Notes: generated by a model not told the origin, from the sequence alone. Positions 16,235-25,794 are shown, counted from the first letter of the stretch. The stretch is 64,000 nt of DNA from Ktedonobacter racemifer DSM 44963 (GCF_000178855.1 NZ_ADVG01000004.1:1488001-1552000), one strand, 5' to 3'. Numbers and translations: made by a program.

Positions 16235-17408
16235 ATGAAACAGAAACGCGCTTTCAAGTACCGCGTGTATCCCACGCCAGAACAACAGCAGATCCTTGCT
16301 CAAACCTTTGGGTGCTGTCGCTTCGTCTATAACTGGGCATTGCGCAAGAAAACCGATGCCTATTACAACGACCATCAGCGACTCTATTACAAAGAGTTGA
16401 GTCTCCTGTTGACTGACTTGAAAAAGCAAGAAGAGACACACTGGTTGAACGCCGTTTCTAGCGTGCCCTTGCAGCAAGCTCTTCGTCACCTGGACAAAGC
16501 GTTTCTCAACTTCTTTGAAGGGCGTGCCAAGTACCCCACCTTCCACAAAAAACGCAACAAGCAATCCGCCACCTATACCGCAAACGCTTTTACCTGGCAC
16601 AATGGAGCTATCACCCTCGCCAAGATGAACGACCCCCTTGATATACGCTGGTCGCGCCCTCTGCCAAAAGATGCCCCCCCTTCGAGTGTGACCATCTCCA
16701 AAGACTGTGCTGGCCGTTACGCGCATCAGCATCCTTGTGGAAGATGAGATTGAGCATGTACCTGCCAATGAGCAGGCGATTGGTGCTGATCTTGGCTTAA
16801 AGTCCTTTGTGGTCCTCTCAACAGGCGAAGTGGTGGGCAATCCCAGGTTCTTCCACAAGGATGAAAAGAAACTGGGCAAAGCCCAACGTTGTCATGCCAG
16901 GAAGAAAAAGGGCTCGAAAAACCGAGACAAGGCACGTCTCAAAGTAGCACGCATTCATGCCCGTATCGCTGATCGCCGCCGTGACTTCCTGCAGAAACTT
17001 TCGACCCGACTCATACGCGAGAACCAAGTGGTGTGTGTCGAGTCGTTGGCAGTCAAGAACATGGTCAAGCACCCAACCCTCAGCAAAGCGATCAGCGATG
17101 TGGGATGGAGCGAGTTTGTGTCCCAACTCGAATACAAGGCCAACTGGTATGGTCGAAACGTGGTCAAGATTGACAAATGGTATCCCTCCAGTAAGCGCTG
17201 TTTCGATTGCGGTTATCTCCTCGACTCCTTAGCGCTTGATGTCCGTCAATGGGACTGCCCGGAATGTGGCGTCCATCATGACCGCGATATCAACGCTGCC
17301 AAGAATATTGTGACCGTGGGGCTCACGGTCCTCGCCTGTGGAGAGTCCATAAGACCTGGACGGGCTTTGTCTCGTTCAGGCAAGACTCAGCGAAGCAGGA
17401 AACCCTAG
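16235..17408 (+). pseudogene. tnpB: TnpB RNA-guided nuclease, single frameshift
   Basis: Two overlapping frames (16235-16747, 16707-17408) together give a full-length TnpB of about 390 residues. The join lies near 16721: reading one base out of ...GRY|RISILVEDE restores the family sequence. All catalytic parts survive: RuvC Asp in GADLGLKSF, Glu in VCVESLAVKNM, zinc ribbon CFDC...CPEC and the final Asp in HDRDINAAKN. In the original frame it stops right after about 170 residues, so no nuclease is made unless ribosomes shift. A recent loss or a sequencing error are both possible. Confidence 0.85.
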
Positions 17409-17457
17409 AGGCGACTCTAGGAATCCCCTGGCTGCCAGCCATGGGGAGGATGTCAAT
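17330..17457 (+). ncRNA. Predicted omega-RNA 3' part / right end of tnpB element
   Basis: By family rule the guide RNA of TnpB comes from the tnpB 3' end plus the right end. Here the right end holds CCCCTGGCTGCCAGCC-ATGGGG and terminates GGATGTCAA; the guide would be read from the flank starting about 17458. The RNA's 5' limit is not visible from sequence. Confidence 0.5.
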
Positions 17458-17601
17458 TGGAGAACAACTGGCCTACGTAATGCCTTGAAGGCACTAGTGG
17501 GGAGGATCAGTGTGGCGAAGGATGAAGAGGAGGCCAGGCAGGCACTCTCCTCTGAAGAGGCGACGCGTTAAAAGAGTGGTATAGGAGTTGTATCAATTGT
17601 G

Positions 17602-18288
17602 CTAGAAAAGTCCTCTGGCTTTTGCATACGCGTACGCTGAGAGCGTCAGGCCATCTATAATTTCATTGTCACGGATGAGGTGCTCAAATTCTGCTATTGG
17701 TACCACGTGTAATTCGGCAACGGCTTCATACAGTTCTGCCTCGTGGTATGTTTCGATCTCTGCATAATAGAGTTTGTTAGATGCCGCACTGATTCCAGTA
17801 TCACTATAGACTTCTCCTAAAAAGACGAGGCGTACTCCAGCACCAGCCGCTCCAATCTCCTCGGCTAGCTCTCGCCTGGCATTTGCTTCGCTTGACGATC
17901 CCTGCTCGCCGAATCCTCGCGGAACCTCTAAATGCCATGTGCGCGTTGCATGACGAAAATGACGCAGCAGCACCACACGCCCCTGGCAGACGGGAAGGAT
18001 AATGACGCCTGGATCTCCACCAGGATTCACAAAGCGTATATACGTGCCTAGAGAGCCATCGGGGAAGCACACTGCATCGCGCAGTAAAAGCAAATATTGA
18101 TCTTGATAGACGATTCCCACCTTTGCCCACTCTGTTGGCAAATTATGTGCAGCCAGGCGCCTGGTCATCTCCGCTTCCGCCTGCTGTATTTTGTCTTCGT
18201 CCAGTAGGATTGTGAAGATTACGCCTGGTGGATTCACGAATAGTTGAGGGTGCTTTTGGGCAAAGGTCAGATACTCTCTGGTCGTCAT
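17602..18288 (-). CDS. NUDIX hydrolase (ADP-ribose pyrophosphatase-like)
   Basis: 228 residues. The Nudix box is GFGEQGSSSEANARRELAEE-IGAAG at about 128-152, matching Gx5Ex7REUxEExGU with all metal-binding glutamates. The strand VVLLRHFRHATRTWHLEVPRG before it resembles the ADP-ribose pyrophosphatase subgroup. It should hydrolyse a nucleoside diphosphate linked to another group, in the cytoplasm. It carries an extra N-terminal ~75 residues. Substrate is not certain. Confidence 0.85.
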   Translation of the reverse strand: MTTREYLTFAQKHPQLFVNPPGVIFTILLDEDKIQQAEAEMTRRLAAHNLPTEWAKVGIVYQDQYLLLLRDAVCFPDGSLGTYIRFVNPGGDPGVIILPVCQGRVVLLRHFRHATRTWHLEVPRGFGEQGSSSEANARRELAEEIGAAGAGVRLVFLGEVYSDTGISAASNKLYYAEIETYHEAELYEAVAELHVVPIAEFEHLIRDNEIIDGLTLSAYAYAKARGLF

Positions 18289-18381
18289 TATTCGTCACCT
18301 TTATTGAAAGGAAATCTTTTCCACGGCATGAATATGCTATTTTCGTGCTGGTAGCAGCATAGCATAGGCTATTTCAGAGAT

Positions 18382-19296
18382 TTAAAATAGGCCAGGTCGC
18401 TTGAATTGGCGCAGGAGCTCGGGGCGTGGCGTCTCGGGAGGTGGGGGAAGCGCCTCCGGCAAATCTTGTTCGATGGCCCAGGTGAGCGCCTGGGCGAAGT
18501 CGTCGACGCTGGGGAAGCGCTTCTCGGGACTCTTGGCCAGGGACTTCATGACCACCTGCTCAATCAGGGGCGAGAGTGAGGGATTTTGGCTGCGCAATGG
18601 AGGGGGCATATGGTGCAGGTGCTGCTCGACCATCTCATCGAAGGCGCCAGTAAAGGGTCGCGCGCCACAGAGCCACTCATACACGACCACGCCTAGAGCA
18701 TACTGGTCGCTGGCGCGCCGTGGCCTGCCTAGAAGTTGTTCGGGTGCGCAATAGATCACAGTTCCCTCAAAATCATGCTGAATTGGCGCGATGGGATCGA
18801 GACTGTGCGAGACTACTGAGATGCCAAAGTCGCTTAACACAACTTCGTTACGAGCGTTGAGCAGCATGTTTTGCGGCTTGAGGTCGCGATGGATAAGCTG
18901 CTGCCGGTGCAGATAGCTCAGGGCTTGCGTGAGCTGTTGGGTATAGCGAATAACCGTGGCTGGAGGGACGAGGCTACCCCTGGCATGGCGCTCACGCAGA
19001 TTGCCATTGGGCATATAGTCCATGACGAGATAGGTAAAGTGGTCCCGTGTGCCGTAGTCGCGTACGGATACGATATGTGAATGTTGTAGGCGCTTGATGC
19101 GAGCGGCATGAACATAGAAGCGCGCCAGGTCGTCACCTGCGCGTTGCCCTGGGAGAATTTTTACTGCGACAGGAAGCTGCTGGCCTTCCCGTTGCGCGAG
19201 ATAAATTTCTGAGCCATCGCCGCGCCCCAGGAGTTTGAGCAAGCGGTAGCCATCGATATCTCGATCCAGGTCTTGCGTGTTCTCCGTAATTTGCAT
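18382..19296 (-). CDS. Serine/threonine protein kinase, soluble
   Basis: 304 residues, one kinase domain from about 17 to 275. Gly loop LLGRGDGSEIYLA, invariant Lys in VAVKIL (Lys46), catalytic loop LIHRDLKPQN (Asp138), DFG at 156-158 and CAPEQLLG (activation segment end). The second Gly of the loop is conserved but the spacing is GRGDGS, slightly unusual. The short C-tail is proline-rich (LPPPPETPRP). There is no membrane segment or sensor domain, so it is a cytosolic Hanks-type kinase. Neighbouring genes do not show its targets. Confidence 0.9.
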   Translation of the reverse strand: MQITENTQDLDRDIDGYRLLKLLGRGDGSEIYLAQREGQQLPVAVKILPGQRAGDDLARFYVHAARIKRLQHSHIVSVRDYGTRDHFTYLVMDYMPNGNLRERHARGSLVPPATVIRYTQQLTQALSYLHRQQLIHRDLKPQNMLLNARNEVVLSDFGISVVSHSLDPIAPIQHDFEGTVIYCAPEQLLGRPRRASDQYALGVVVYEWLCGARPFTGAFDEMVEQHLHHMPPPLRSQNPSLSPLIEQVVMKSLAKSPEKRFPSVDDFAQALTWAIEQDLPEALPPPPETPRPELLRQFKRPGLF

Positions 19297-19407
19297 ATTC
19301 GTCCCGTTGCTAAAGCCATTGCCACCTATATATCTTCTATTCGATTTTATGTTACGATTGTTCAGCTGTCAATTGCTTAGTACGTTTGTGATGGGGATTT
19401 TATAGAT

Positions 19408-20232
19408 CTAGTTGGTGCGCTGGTGGACGAGGACGGAGCCGGTTGTGTTCTCGATGTGCAGGGTCGATTGAGTTGGCGATGTGCTTGAGGAGTCAAAATC
19501 GTTTTGCACCTGTCCCAGCATGGAATCGACGCTGACATCAACGAGGTCATCTTTGGAGAGAGTAGCTTCAATCGTGCCGGCGGTGGTCTTCATGGTGATG
19601 TTGCTTTGAGGGGCGACATCTCCATCAAAGGTGACGGTGCCTGCGATAGTCTCTATCCAGGAGGCACGGGTAAGGGTGGTCTGGTTGAGAATAATAGAAC
19701 CTCCCTCGCTTTTGACGATTTGTTGGCCCGAAAGGTTCTCTAGCGTGACAGAGCCAGCGGCATCCTGAATATTGGTGTCGCTCGTTTCGGGCGTGGTGAT
19801 GTCAAGCTCCAGGAAGGTTGTCTCGCTGCTATAAGTGAGGTTGGAAGCCTCCTTCCTGGCCTCAGCCCGGTTGATGTGCGAGGTAATTGTAATGGTATTG
19901 CCTTGTTGTGAGTAATTGGCTTCGATGGTATCGCCGTGTGCGGTATGCTTCGTGCCCTTAATGATGATCTGTTGAGTAGGTCCGTTATGGATATGTATAC
20001 TGGCCGCATCGCTCTGGATGGAGATTAAGGGGTGCCCAGAGACGGTATACATATCCTGCGAGACCTCTACATCCTGCTGATCATTGTAGAAAAAATGCGA
20101 GATCGTATCTCCACTGCATGCGTTCACGAGGAGCAAAAGCAGGCCCATGAAGAGCAGGAGCGAGCCTGCACGCGCCGAGGCATTGATCAGGCATTTGCAC
20201 GCAGCTTTATAGTTTGAAAATAGAAGACACAT
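19408..20232 (-). CDS. Lipoprotein with DUF4097-like beta-solenoid
   Basis: 274 residues. An N-terminal hydrophobic segment LLLFMGLLLLLVNAC ends in a lipobox (VNAC), so the protein should be anchored outside the membrane by its Cys. The body has regular short strand repeats such as QDAAGSVTLENLSGQQIVKS, EGGSIILNQTTLTRAS and ETIAGTVTFDGDV, the pattern of DUF4097 putative adhesins. The function of that family is unknown. ATG 20232 is used; downstream starts are possible because the signal begins only at about residue 23. Confidence 0.75.
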   Translation of the reverse strand: MCLLFSNYKAACKCLINASARAGSLLLFMGLLLLLVNACSGDTISHFFYNDQQDVEVSQDMYTVSGHPLISIQSDAASIHIHNGPTQQIIIKGTKHTAHGDTIEANYSQQGNTITITSHINRAEARKEASNLTYSSETTFLELDITTPETSDTNIQDAAGSVTLENLSGQQIVKSEGGSIILNQTTLTRASWIETIAGTVTFDGDVAPQSNITMKTTAGTIEATLSKDDLVDVSVDSMLGQVQNDFDSSSTSPTQSTLHIENTTGSVLVHQRTN

Positions 20233-20706
20233 CTACTTTACCTCCACCTTTTCCACCTGCACTGATACTCTCTCGAAGATAAGATTTGCCGAACACGTGT
20301 AGCGAGAGTATGCTTCACTCAAAATTATACTCCTGCATGCAAATGTAGTTAATAATGATCTGGTAGGCATTAGCCTATAATGTAAGTGAAAAGAGGTTAC
20401 AGCTCTACAAATGGAAAGTTTAGAGTAGCCAGAAAGGATGCGGGTTTTCCGTTCGGCCTCTGGGATCTCTGGCCAGTAGTGTCGATGCAATGTAAGAGCA
20501 TGGGAGGCAGTATCATTGCGACTTTTCTCTACCTTAGGACTAGCATAGTCTACACTCGTGCAGCAATCTGAACTGACATGCATGCGACAGAGAGGTGTAG
20601 ACAAGGAGGAAAAAGGGGCGGCTCCTCCAACTGTGAATAAGGTATTCTTTTTCGTAAACCCAGTGTTTCGCCTACTTGAGCAGTACCAGATAAGGGCTTT
20701 ACCGCG
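20233..20706. other. Intergenic region, no gene supported
   Basis: 474 bases. Open frames on both strands here (for example 20233-20604 minus) lack any recognisable domain and have a composition unlike the genes around. Nothing structural was noted. Confidence 0.45.
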
Positions 20707-21096
20707 TTACCCCCAGAGGCGAACCGTTGCATCGTCGCTGCCAGTAGCAATAACAGTACCCGAAGGCGACCAGCTCCCTGTAAATACACCTGCGTTGTGT
20801 CTCTGAATGGCGGCCAGCTCTTGCCCGTTTTGCACTTCCCAGAGTTGTACCAGGCCATAGGCGCGTGCGGTGCCCAGGAGTGAGGTATCAGGCGACCACA
20901 CGACGGGATAAGCCCAGCCCGCATCTGTATGACCGGTTAGAACACGTACAAGTTTGCCTTGTGCATCCCAGATCTGGACAGTTCCAGCGTCGTTTGATGT
21001 GGCAACAAACTGTCCATCTGGCGAGTAAGCAACGCCATTGGGCTGGTCCTGGGGTGGGAGCTGGTGGGTAATCTTACTACTTTGGGTGTCCCACAT
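20707..21096 (-). pseudogene. WD40-repeat C-terminal remnant
   Basis: 129 residues containing three WD40 repeats (GVAYSPDGQFVATSNDAGTV-QIWD, PVVWSPDTSLLGTARAYGLV-QLWE, TGSWSPSGTVIATGSDDATV-RLWG). A propeller needs about seven blades, so this is the C-terminal part of a larger protein. Upstream (towards 21143) the frame closes and the PadR gene begins, so the N-terminal part is gone. No start codon with a ribosome site was seen. Confidence 0.7.
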
Positions 21097-21142
21097 AAAT
21101 GTGTACTTATCATAGCGGTTCGAGATGTGAGTAAGTAAGCGA

Positions 21143-21718
21143 CTATCCTTGCTCTGCTTCCTGTCGAGAATGGTTTGTCAACTGCTCCACCATCCAACGA
21201 CACCAGGCGACTGAGGCTTGCTCCGCGTACACACCCGCATGGAGAGTCGCATAATTGCCAAAATCGGGCAGCGTAATATCCAGTTGCTCGCCATGCTTGT
21301 GCTCGATTCGGGCCAGGATGTGTTCATACTCAGCCAGACGTGCCGCGTGCTGCTTCTCCTGCTGCCGAAACAACGTGATAGCCTGCGAAGGGTCAGCTAG
21401 CCAGATAGCGTAGGCCTTGAGCACAAGCTCATCTCGTGGCGGTGATAGCTCAATGGGTGTGGTCACCCATGTGCGTAAGGCGGCAAGACCACTCTCTGTC
21501 ACGGAGAAAAGCCTCTTGGCCGGGCGAGTAGGTTGCGCGACCACTTGCGCGGTAATAAATCCCCCCTCTTCCAGGCGGGCCAACTCACTGTAGATGTGGC
21601 TGGAATGAGCAGTCCAGAAGAAGCCAATAGGTCGTTTAAGGCGTTGAGCCAGGTCATAGCCAGAGGACTCCTGGCGAGCGAGAAGTGCCAGAAGAGCGTA
21701 GCCTAGAGTCGTGATAAT
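21143..21718 (-). CDS. PadR-family transcriptional regulator, no canonical start codon
   Basis: The conserved N-terminal helix-turn-helix reads TTLGYALLALLARQESSGYD then LAQRLKRPIGFFWTAHSSHIY before the first in-frame ATG (21583), so the true gene starts near 21718. In frame, upstream of this there is only ATT/ATC and then a TAG at 21737-21739 inside a perfect palindrome (21721-21778). Either ATT or ATC is used, or the palindrome has replaced the original start. The C-terminal half (to 21143) is the usual PadR dimerisation helix region. The target is unknown. Confidence 0.75.
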   Translation of the reverse strand: MITTLGYALLALLARQESSGYDLAQRLKRPIGFFWTAHSSHIYSELARLEEGGFITAQVVAQPTRPAKRLFSVTESGLAALRTWVTTPIELSPPRDELVLKAYAIWLADPSQAITLFRQQEKQHAARLAEYEHILARIEHKHGEQLDITLPDFGNYATLHAGVYAEQASVAWCRWMVEQLTNHSRQEAEQG

Positions 21719-21720
21719 CT

Positions 21721-21778
21721 TTCTCCGCCAATAATGCTATTATTCCAATATTGGAATAATAGCATTATTGGCGGAGAA
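21721..21778. repeat. 58-bp perfect palindrome at the padR start
   Basis: Two 29-base arms (21721-21749, 21750-21778) with no spacer. The centre is ATTCCAATATTGGAAT. It covers the place where the padR start codon should be and could be an operator, a cruciform-forming element or an inserted repeat. Confidence 0.93.
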
Positions 21779-21840
21779 AAGAGAAGAGGGAAGGCATATA
21801 GACATGCGTTCCTTCAAAGAGGTTTAATCTCATTGGCTGG

Positions 21841-22677
21841 CTAGATGCGGATGGGTCCCTGCCTGATACGCGTGAGTGCTTGCGGTACGCTGGTATGCCA
21901 CTCAATGCGCTCTTGCATCCAGGTAACGCCAGCGTCTATATAGGCCCTGGCGGTTGTGCGGTCCTTTTCGGGGTCCGTGCCTGTTTCAAGTGTGCTCGCG
22001 ATGACATCAAAAGGCGCGTCACTGGTGCGATATTGCTGGATATATGCGCGAATCTCGCGATAATCCTCGGCGGTCAAGGCTTTATCCCAACAGATAGGAT
22101 TGATGCCATCCCAACGTGCTGCGCGTTGAAAGGGCTTCTTATGTGGCCACGTTCCTGCCAGCCAGATGGGGATGCGTGGCTGCTGAACTGGTCTGGGCAG
22201 GAAAACTTCTTTGTTGACCTGGTAGTGTTTGCCCGTATAGCTGAATTGCTCGCCGCTCCAGAGTCCCAAAAGCACCTCCAAACCCTCATCGAGCATCTCG
22301 CCGTGGCGCTTGCTGTCTGCGGACTCTTGAAAGCCGCTATACTCCTGGCGGCGGTCGGAGCCGATGCCCAGCCCCAGGATAACGCGTCCCTGCGAGAGGT
22401 GGTCAAGAGTGACGATCTCGCGAGCAAGCTTCCAGGGACGACGGCGTGGCAAGGGAGTTACCAGTGAACCCAGTGTAATTTTGCTTGTTGTCATGACCAT
22501 GGCGGCCAGCGCGATCCAGGGATCGGCTGTTGGCTCTACGAGGTTGCGGCCCGGATGAATATGGTCCCAGATAAAAAAGCCATCCCAACCGGCAGCCTCT
22601 GCTTCCCGGGCGAGTTCCGCGAGCAAGCGGGGGTCGCTATAGGCGCCAAAGTTGGGGGTATTAAGCGCAAATTTCAT
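21841..22677 (-). CDS. LLM-class F420-dependent oxidoreductase (luciferase-like)
   Basis: 278 residues beginning KFALNTPNFGAYSDPRLLAE, then AGWDGFFIWDHIHP and a barrel core with KITLGSLVTPLPRRRPWKLA and GRVILGLGIGSDRRQEY. These are the marks of the bacterial luciferase-like TIM barrel, in the F420-using subgroup. It would reduce or oxidise an unknown substrate using F420 or flavin. Stands alone, facing away from the PadR gene's palindrome; no partner flavin reductase is near. Confidence 0.85.
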   Translation of the reverse strand: MKFALNTPNFGAYSDPRLLAELAREAEAAGWDGFFIWDHIHPGRNLVEPTADPWIALAAMVMTTSKITLGSLVTPLPRRRPWKLAREIVTLDHLSQGRVILGLGIGSDRRQEYSGFQESADSKRHGEMLDEGLEVLLGLWSGEQFSYTGKHYQVNKEVFLPRPVQQPRIPIWLAGTWPHKKPFQRAARWDGINPICWDKALTAEDYREIRAYIQQYRTSDAPFDVIASTLETGTDPEKDRTTARAYIDAGVTWMQERIEWHTSVPQALTRIRQGPIRI

Positions 22678-22847
22678 GATGTAGATTGATCCTTTTCGCT
22701 TTTGCTATGCCTGTATTGTATGCCTGTTTACTGGTAGAGGCAAGGCGTTTGGTTTGACTTAGAGACTCAAGTCGTCTTGTTGAGACTATTTATGCCTGTG
22801 ATACGAGTTATATATGTGGGGGTATTCTTGCGATGCCATTCCCTTAC

Positions 22848-23242
22848 GTGAACTACCACTGAGCTGAAGACGCAGTGGCTTCTTCGGAAGTCACTGAAGA
22901 CTTGGTTCAGTAACTTCTTCGGAAGTTTGAGTTCACCAGACTGTGCCCCAGAAATGGGAGCTCCGTTCGATAGGTCATGACACCTGCGGTTGACGCATCA
23001 GACCGCTGCTCTGTCGCTGAGAGTTAAGTAGGCTTGAGGGAAGGGCCGGTGCTCTCGGTGTAAAAAGCCTTTTGAACCTTGTCGAGATGAAGCCGGATTC
23101 CCTTCGTGGTCAGAGCGAAGGGATACGCACCACCTGCCTTCGGGCAGAGCTTTTTGAGTCAATGGATCGTCTTTTGTTCAAAAGAACAGGGGGCGGTCCG
23201 GCGATTCATCCACGAGGCTGAAGACCTCGTGGTTTTCTCGCC
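22848..23242 (+). mobile_element. ORF-less IS605-type element, candidate orphan omega-RNA (HEARO-like)
   Basis: About 395 bases without a coding frame but with dense secondary structure. Left: GAACTACCACTGAGC...GCAGTGGCTTC, a hairpin of the same form as the left end of the iscB element (GCGACCCCACCGG...CCGGGGGGCTTG at about 61095). Middle: GGGAGCTCCGTTCGATAGG and several stems (CCCTTCG...CGAAGGG, CTGCCTTCGGGCAG). Right (23200-23242): GGCG-ATTCATCCACGAGG-loop-CCTCGTGG-TTTTCT-CGCC, the two-level hairpin shared with the three protein-coding IS605-type elements here. It reads as a stand-alone guide-RNA element or a deletion derivative. Confidence 0.55.
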
Positions 23243-23291
23243 ACGCCCCTATAAAATGAGCAGACCCACCTCGTGTGAAAGGTAGTAATAG

Positions 23292-25367
23292 ATGCAAGTA
23301 ATCAAAGCTCCGGCAGAGGCACAGCCGGAGGCCGACCTCCTGGTACATAAGAGAACCCACTTCGCGCTCTGGCGCCCCGCCGTTACCGATCCCGCTCCCA
23401 GGCTTCTTATTGGTGAGTTTGTGCCTGGGGAGCCGCCAACACTAGGCCAGGAGCAGGCTTTTACCCTGTCTCCTTCGGCAAAAGGTGAGGGATTATGGGA
23501 TATCGCGGCTAAGGACTGCCAGCTCGAAAACGGTAAGATCTATCACTACTGGTTTGAGGTCACCGATAGCAATGCCTACAAGGAAAGTCACCCGCGTATC
23601 CTCTGCACCGATCCTTTCGCCCTCAATGTCGATTGGCGCTTGCTCTCGCCAAAGCCAGAAGATGACGCGTTTAGCAACGAGGATCGCTATCCAGCGAGCG
23701 TGGTGAAGTATCAGGATGGCGAGCTGGTGCCGTGCGATCCCGAGGGCCAGAGTCCCGATTGGCGCAATGATCCCCCTCTGGAGAGCCTGCCGGTCAACAC
23801 GCAACTGGTTATCTATGAGCTGCCCACAGCCTGGGCTAGAATGCGCAAAGAGGGCGGAGTGCAGGTCGCGGGCGGCAACTTCCGTGATGTTCTGGCGCTG
23901 GTCGATCCCGGGGCCATACCTTTCAGTTTCTTTGGCCTGACTGTCTTGCAGGAGGGGCGAGCGCATCTCCGCGACCTGGGCATTACGGCATTGGAGTTGT
24001 TGCCGCCCGCCGATAGCTATGTCGATGGTGGATGGGGCTATGCCACTACGAACTACTTTACCGCCGACTATAGCCTGGGCAGTTATGGGAAGGGTAAGCG
24101 GCCTGCACCAACGACCGAGCTGGCGCGCTTGATTCGTGCCTGCCATCAAAATGGCGTGCGTTTCTTCGCGGATGTTGTCATGGCCTTTGCGGCTCGCAAT
24201 CCCTATCGCTCAATCAACTACGCCGATTTCTTTGTCAAGGCGAATTCTGGTGATCCCGAAGAGTATGTGGGGGATATCAAGCGCGATGGCTTTGGCAGCG
24301 ACCTGTTCAAGTATAATCACGCGGTCGAGGGCTATGATCCATTCACCGGAGAGCCGGGTAAATTTATTCCGGCGCGCTCCTTTATGCTGGCCTATCTCGA
24401 CCACTGGATGCGTTACTATCGCATCGATGGTGTGCGCATCGATAGCATCGTGAATATTGCGAGCTGGGATTTTGTCGAGAGCTTTAAAGACCTGGGGCAT
24501 CGCGTCTACCAGGCGCGCTGGGTGGAGCAGGACAACGAGCCTGAGATCGCGGGCGCGCGTTTCCTTGTCACCGGTGAAGAGCTGGACATGCCCCTCGACC
24601 TGGTGCATCAGCATCGCGTGGATAGCCTGTGGAACGAGTACTTTAAACGCTATGTACGCGCGGCCATTATCGGTCAGCAGCATCCCGACGAGGAGAGCTT
24701 CGAGGATACCGTCAAGAAGATGGTGGATTGCCGCCTGGTCGGTTTTGGCGATGGCTCGCAGGCCATCAACTACGTCACTTCGCATGATGTCGAGGGCTAT
24801 GGGAATGAGCGACTCTTCGATTACCTGAATAGCTGCGGGGTCAACGAGAAGGAGCAGCGCATCAAGCTAGCCTTTACCTGCCTGATTACCTCCGTTGGTG
24901 TCCCGATGATTCTGGCTGGCGAGGAGTTTGCCGACCAGCATGACACGCCTGCGGAGGGACCGGAGAAGCAGCGTGATGCCGTAAACTTTGAGCGGCGCTA
25001 CGATCCCTGGCGTACGCGCATTGTAGATCACGTGGCCCGCCTCGTGCGCCTGCGCACCAATTGCGAGTCCCTCTGGGTCAACGAGACGGAGTTTATCCAT
25101 AGCGATTTCGCGGATGGCAAGCGGATTATGGCCTGGGTGCGTGGTGAGCCAGATAGCCGCAATAAGGTGGTCATCGTAGCTAACTTTAGTGATTACGGGA
25201 CCCCAAACCCTAAGGATAAGCGCTCGGAATACGTCATCAACAACTGGCCTCAACTGCCCAGAGGCAAGCGCTGGCGCGAGGTCACTCAGGATCGCGTTGT
25301 GCCTACCAGGCGTGCCGGGCGCGAGCCGATTCTTCCCTGGGAATCGCGCGTCTACGTCGCAGAATAG
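23292..25367 (+). CDS. GH13-family glycoside hydrolase (alpha-amylase superfamily)
   Basis: 691 residues. An N-terminal beta domain (about 1-160, CBM48-like) is followed by a TIM barrel. Conserved regions: DVVMAFAARNPY (region I), YRIDGVRIDSIVNIAS with the nucleophile Asp (II), FLVTGEELDMPLDL with the acid/base Glu (III), YVTSHDVEGYGNERLF (IV, SHD in place of NHD). These make it an alpha-retaining glucan-active enzyme; size and layout resemble glycogen-debranching or pullulanase-like members. No signal peptide, so intracellular. The start at 23292 lies 50 bases after the IS605-type remnant, which may now form its upstream region. Confidence 0.85.
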   Translation: MQVIKAPAEAQPEADLLVHKRTHFALWRPAVTDPAPRLLIGEFVPGEPPTLGQEQAFTLSPSAKGEGLWDIAAKDCQLENGKIYHYWFEVTDSNAYKESHPRILCTDPFALNVDWRLLSPKPEDDAFSNEDRYPASVVKYQDGELVPCDPEGQSPDWRNDPPLESLPVNTQLVIYELPTAWARMRKEGGVQVAGGNFRDVLALVDPGAIPFSFFGLTVLQEGRAHLRDLGITALELLPPADSYVDGGWGYATTNYFTADYSLGSYGKGKRPAPTTELARLIRACHQNGVRFFADVVMAFAARNPYRSINYADFFVKANSGDPEEYVGDIKRDGFGSDLFKYNHAVEGYDPFTGEPGKFIPARSFMLAYLDHWMRYYRIDGVRIDSIVNIASWDFVESFKDLGHRVYQARWVEQDNEPEIAGARFLVTGEELDMPLDLVHQHRVDSLWNEYFKRYVRAAIIGQQHPDEESFEDTVKKMVDCRLVGFGDGSQAINYVTSHDVEGYGNERLFDYLNSCGVNEKEQRIKLAFTCLITSVGVPMILAGEEFADQHDTPAEGPEKQRDAVNFERRYDPWRTRIVDHVARLVRLRTNCESLWVNETEFIHSDFADGKRIMAWVRGEPDSRNKVVIVANFSDYGTPNPKDKRSEYVINNWPQLPRGKRWREVTQDRVVPTRRAGREPILPWESRVYVAE

Positions 25368-25375
25368 CATCACTT

Positions 25376-25405
25376 AACTGGCTCCCCAGGTCTGGGGAGC
25401 CGGTT
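25376..25405 (+). terminator. Hairpin terminator after the GH13 gene
   Basis: AACTGGCTCCCCAG / CTGGGGAGCCGGTT with a two-base loop and one G-T wobble, 9 bases after the stop codon. The T-run that follows is weak, so intrinsic termination is likely but not certain. Confidence 0.6.
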
Positions 25406-25794
25406 ATATGCCCTTCTTCATACCTTCTTCTATCAAGCATTTTGTTTCTTTTTATTCCTTGATATTTCTTTCTATGTGAGATCTACGAAGTTAACGACGT
25501 ATAATTAGTGTAGGATAGTTAAGCAACGTATGTATACATTTTGGGTGAAGAGAAGCCATACTATAGTGGCTTGGCACTGCGAAATACCCTGAAGGGCGCA
25601 GGCAGATGCTGGTCGAGAGCGAAGGATCGACTTTTCTTTCTCCGCGTTATTGGCTTCACAACAACTGATAGGGCAGTACACGTAACTTCTCGCGTGGCAT
25701 CAGGTAGTCAGTTCATATCGACAACCTGTTCTGTAGTTGCATTGTCTTTTTTGTGATTTAGTGTACGTTATAGCCTCAAAGGAGAGTTAATGTT
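25406..25794. other. Upstream region of the peptide-binding lipoprotein gene
   Basis: 389 bases, AT-rich in the first half, with a TATAAT at 25500-25505 and a ribosome site AAAGGAG close to ATG 25795. A partner -35 was not assigned. No gene seen. Confidence 0.4.

Larger units (their letters stand above)
16118..17457 (+). mobile_element. IS200/IS605-type element with broken tnpB, no tnpA
   Basis: Left end: two-level hairpin with outer stem CGCGCCA/TGGCGCG at 16118-16163. Right end: the hairpin CCCCTGGCTGCCAGCCATGG and AGGATGTCAA, ending near 17457, the usual guide-bearing end of tnpB elements. It carries only tnpB (frameshifted). Mobilisation would need a Y1 transposase from elsewhere. Exact ends are estimated. 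Confidence 0.75.

Noticed and set aside
20233..20604. 123-codon frame on the minus strand
   Set aside because: No domain and composition unlike genes; treated as spacer.
22848..23242. Riboswitch in front of the GH13 gene
   Set aside because: The stems match the ends of IS605-type elements, which explains the structure better than any riboswitch class I can recall.
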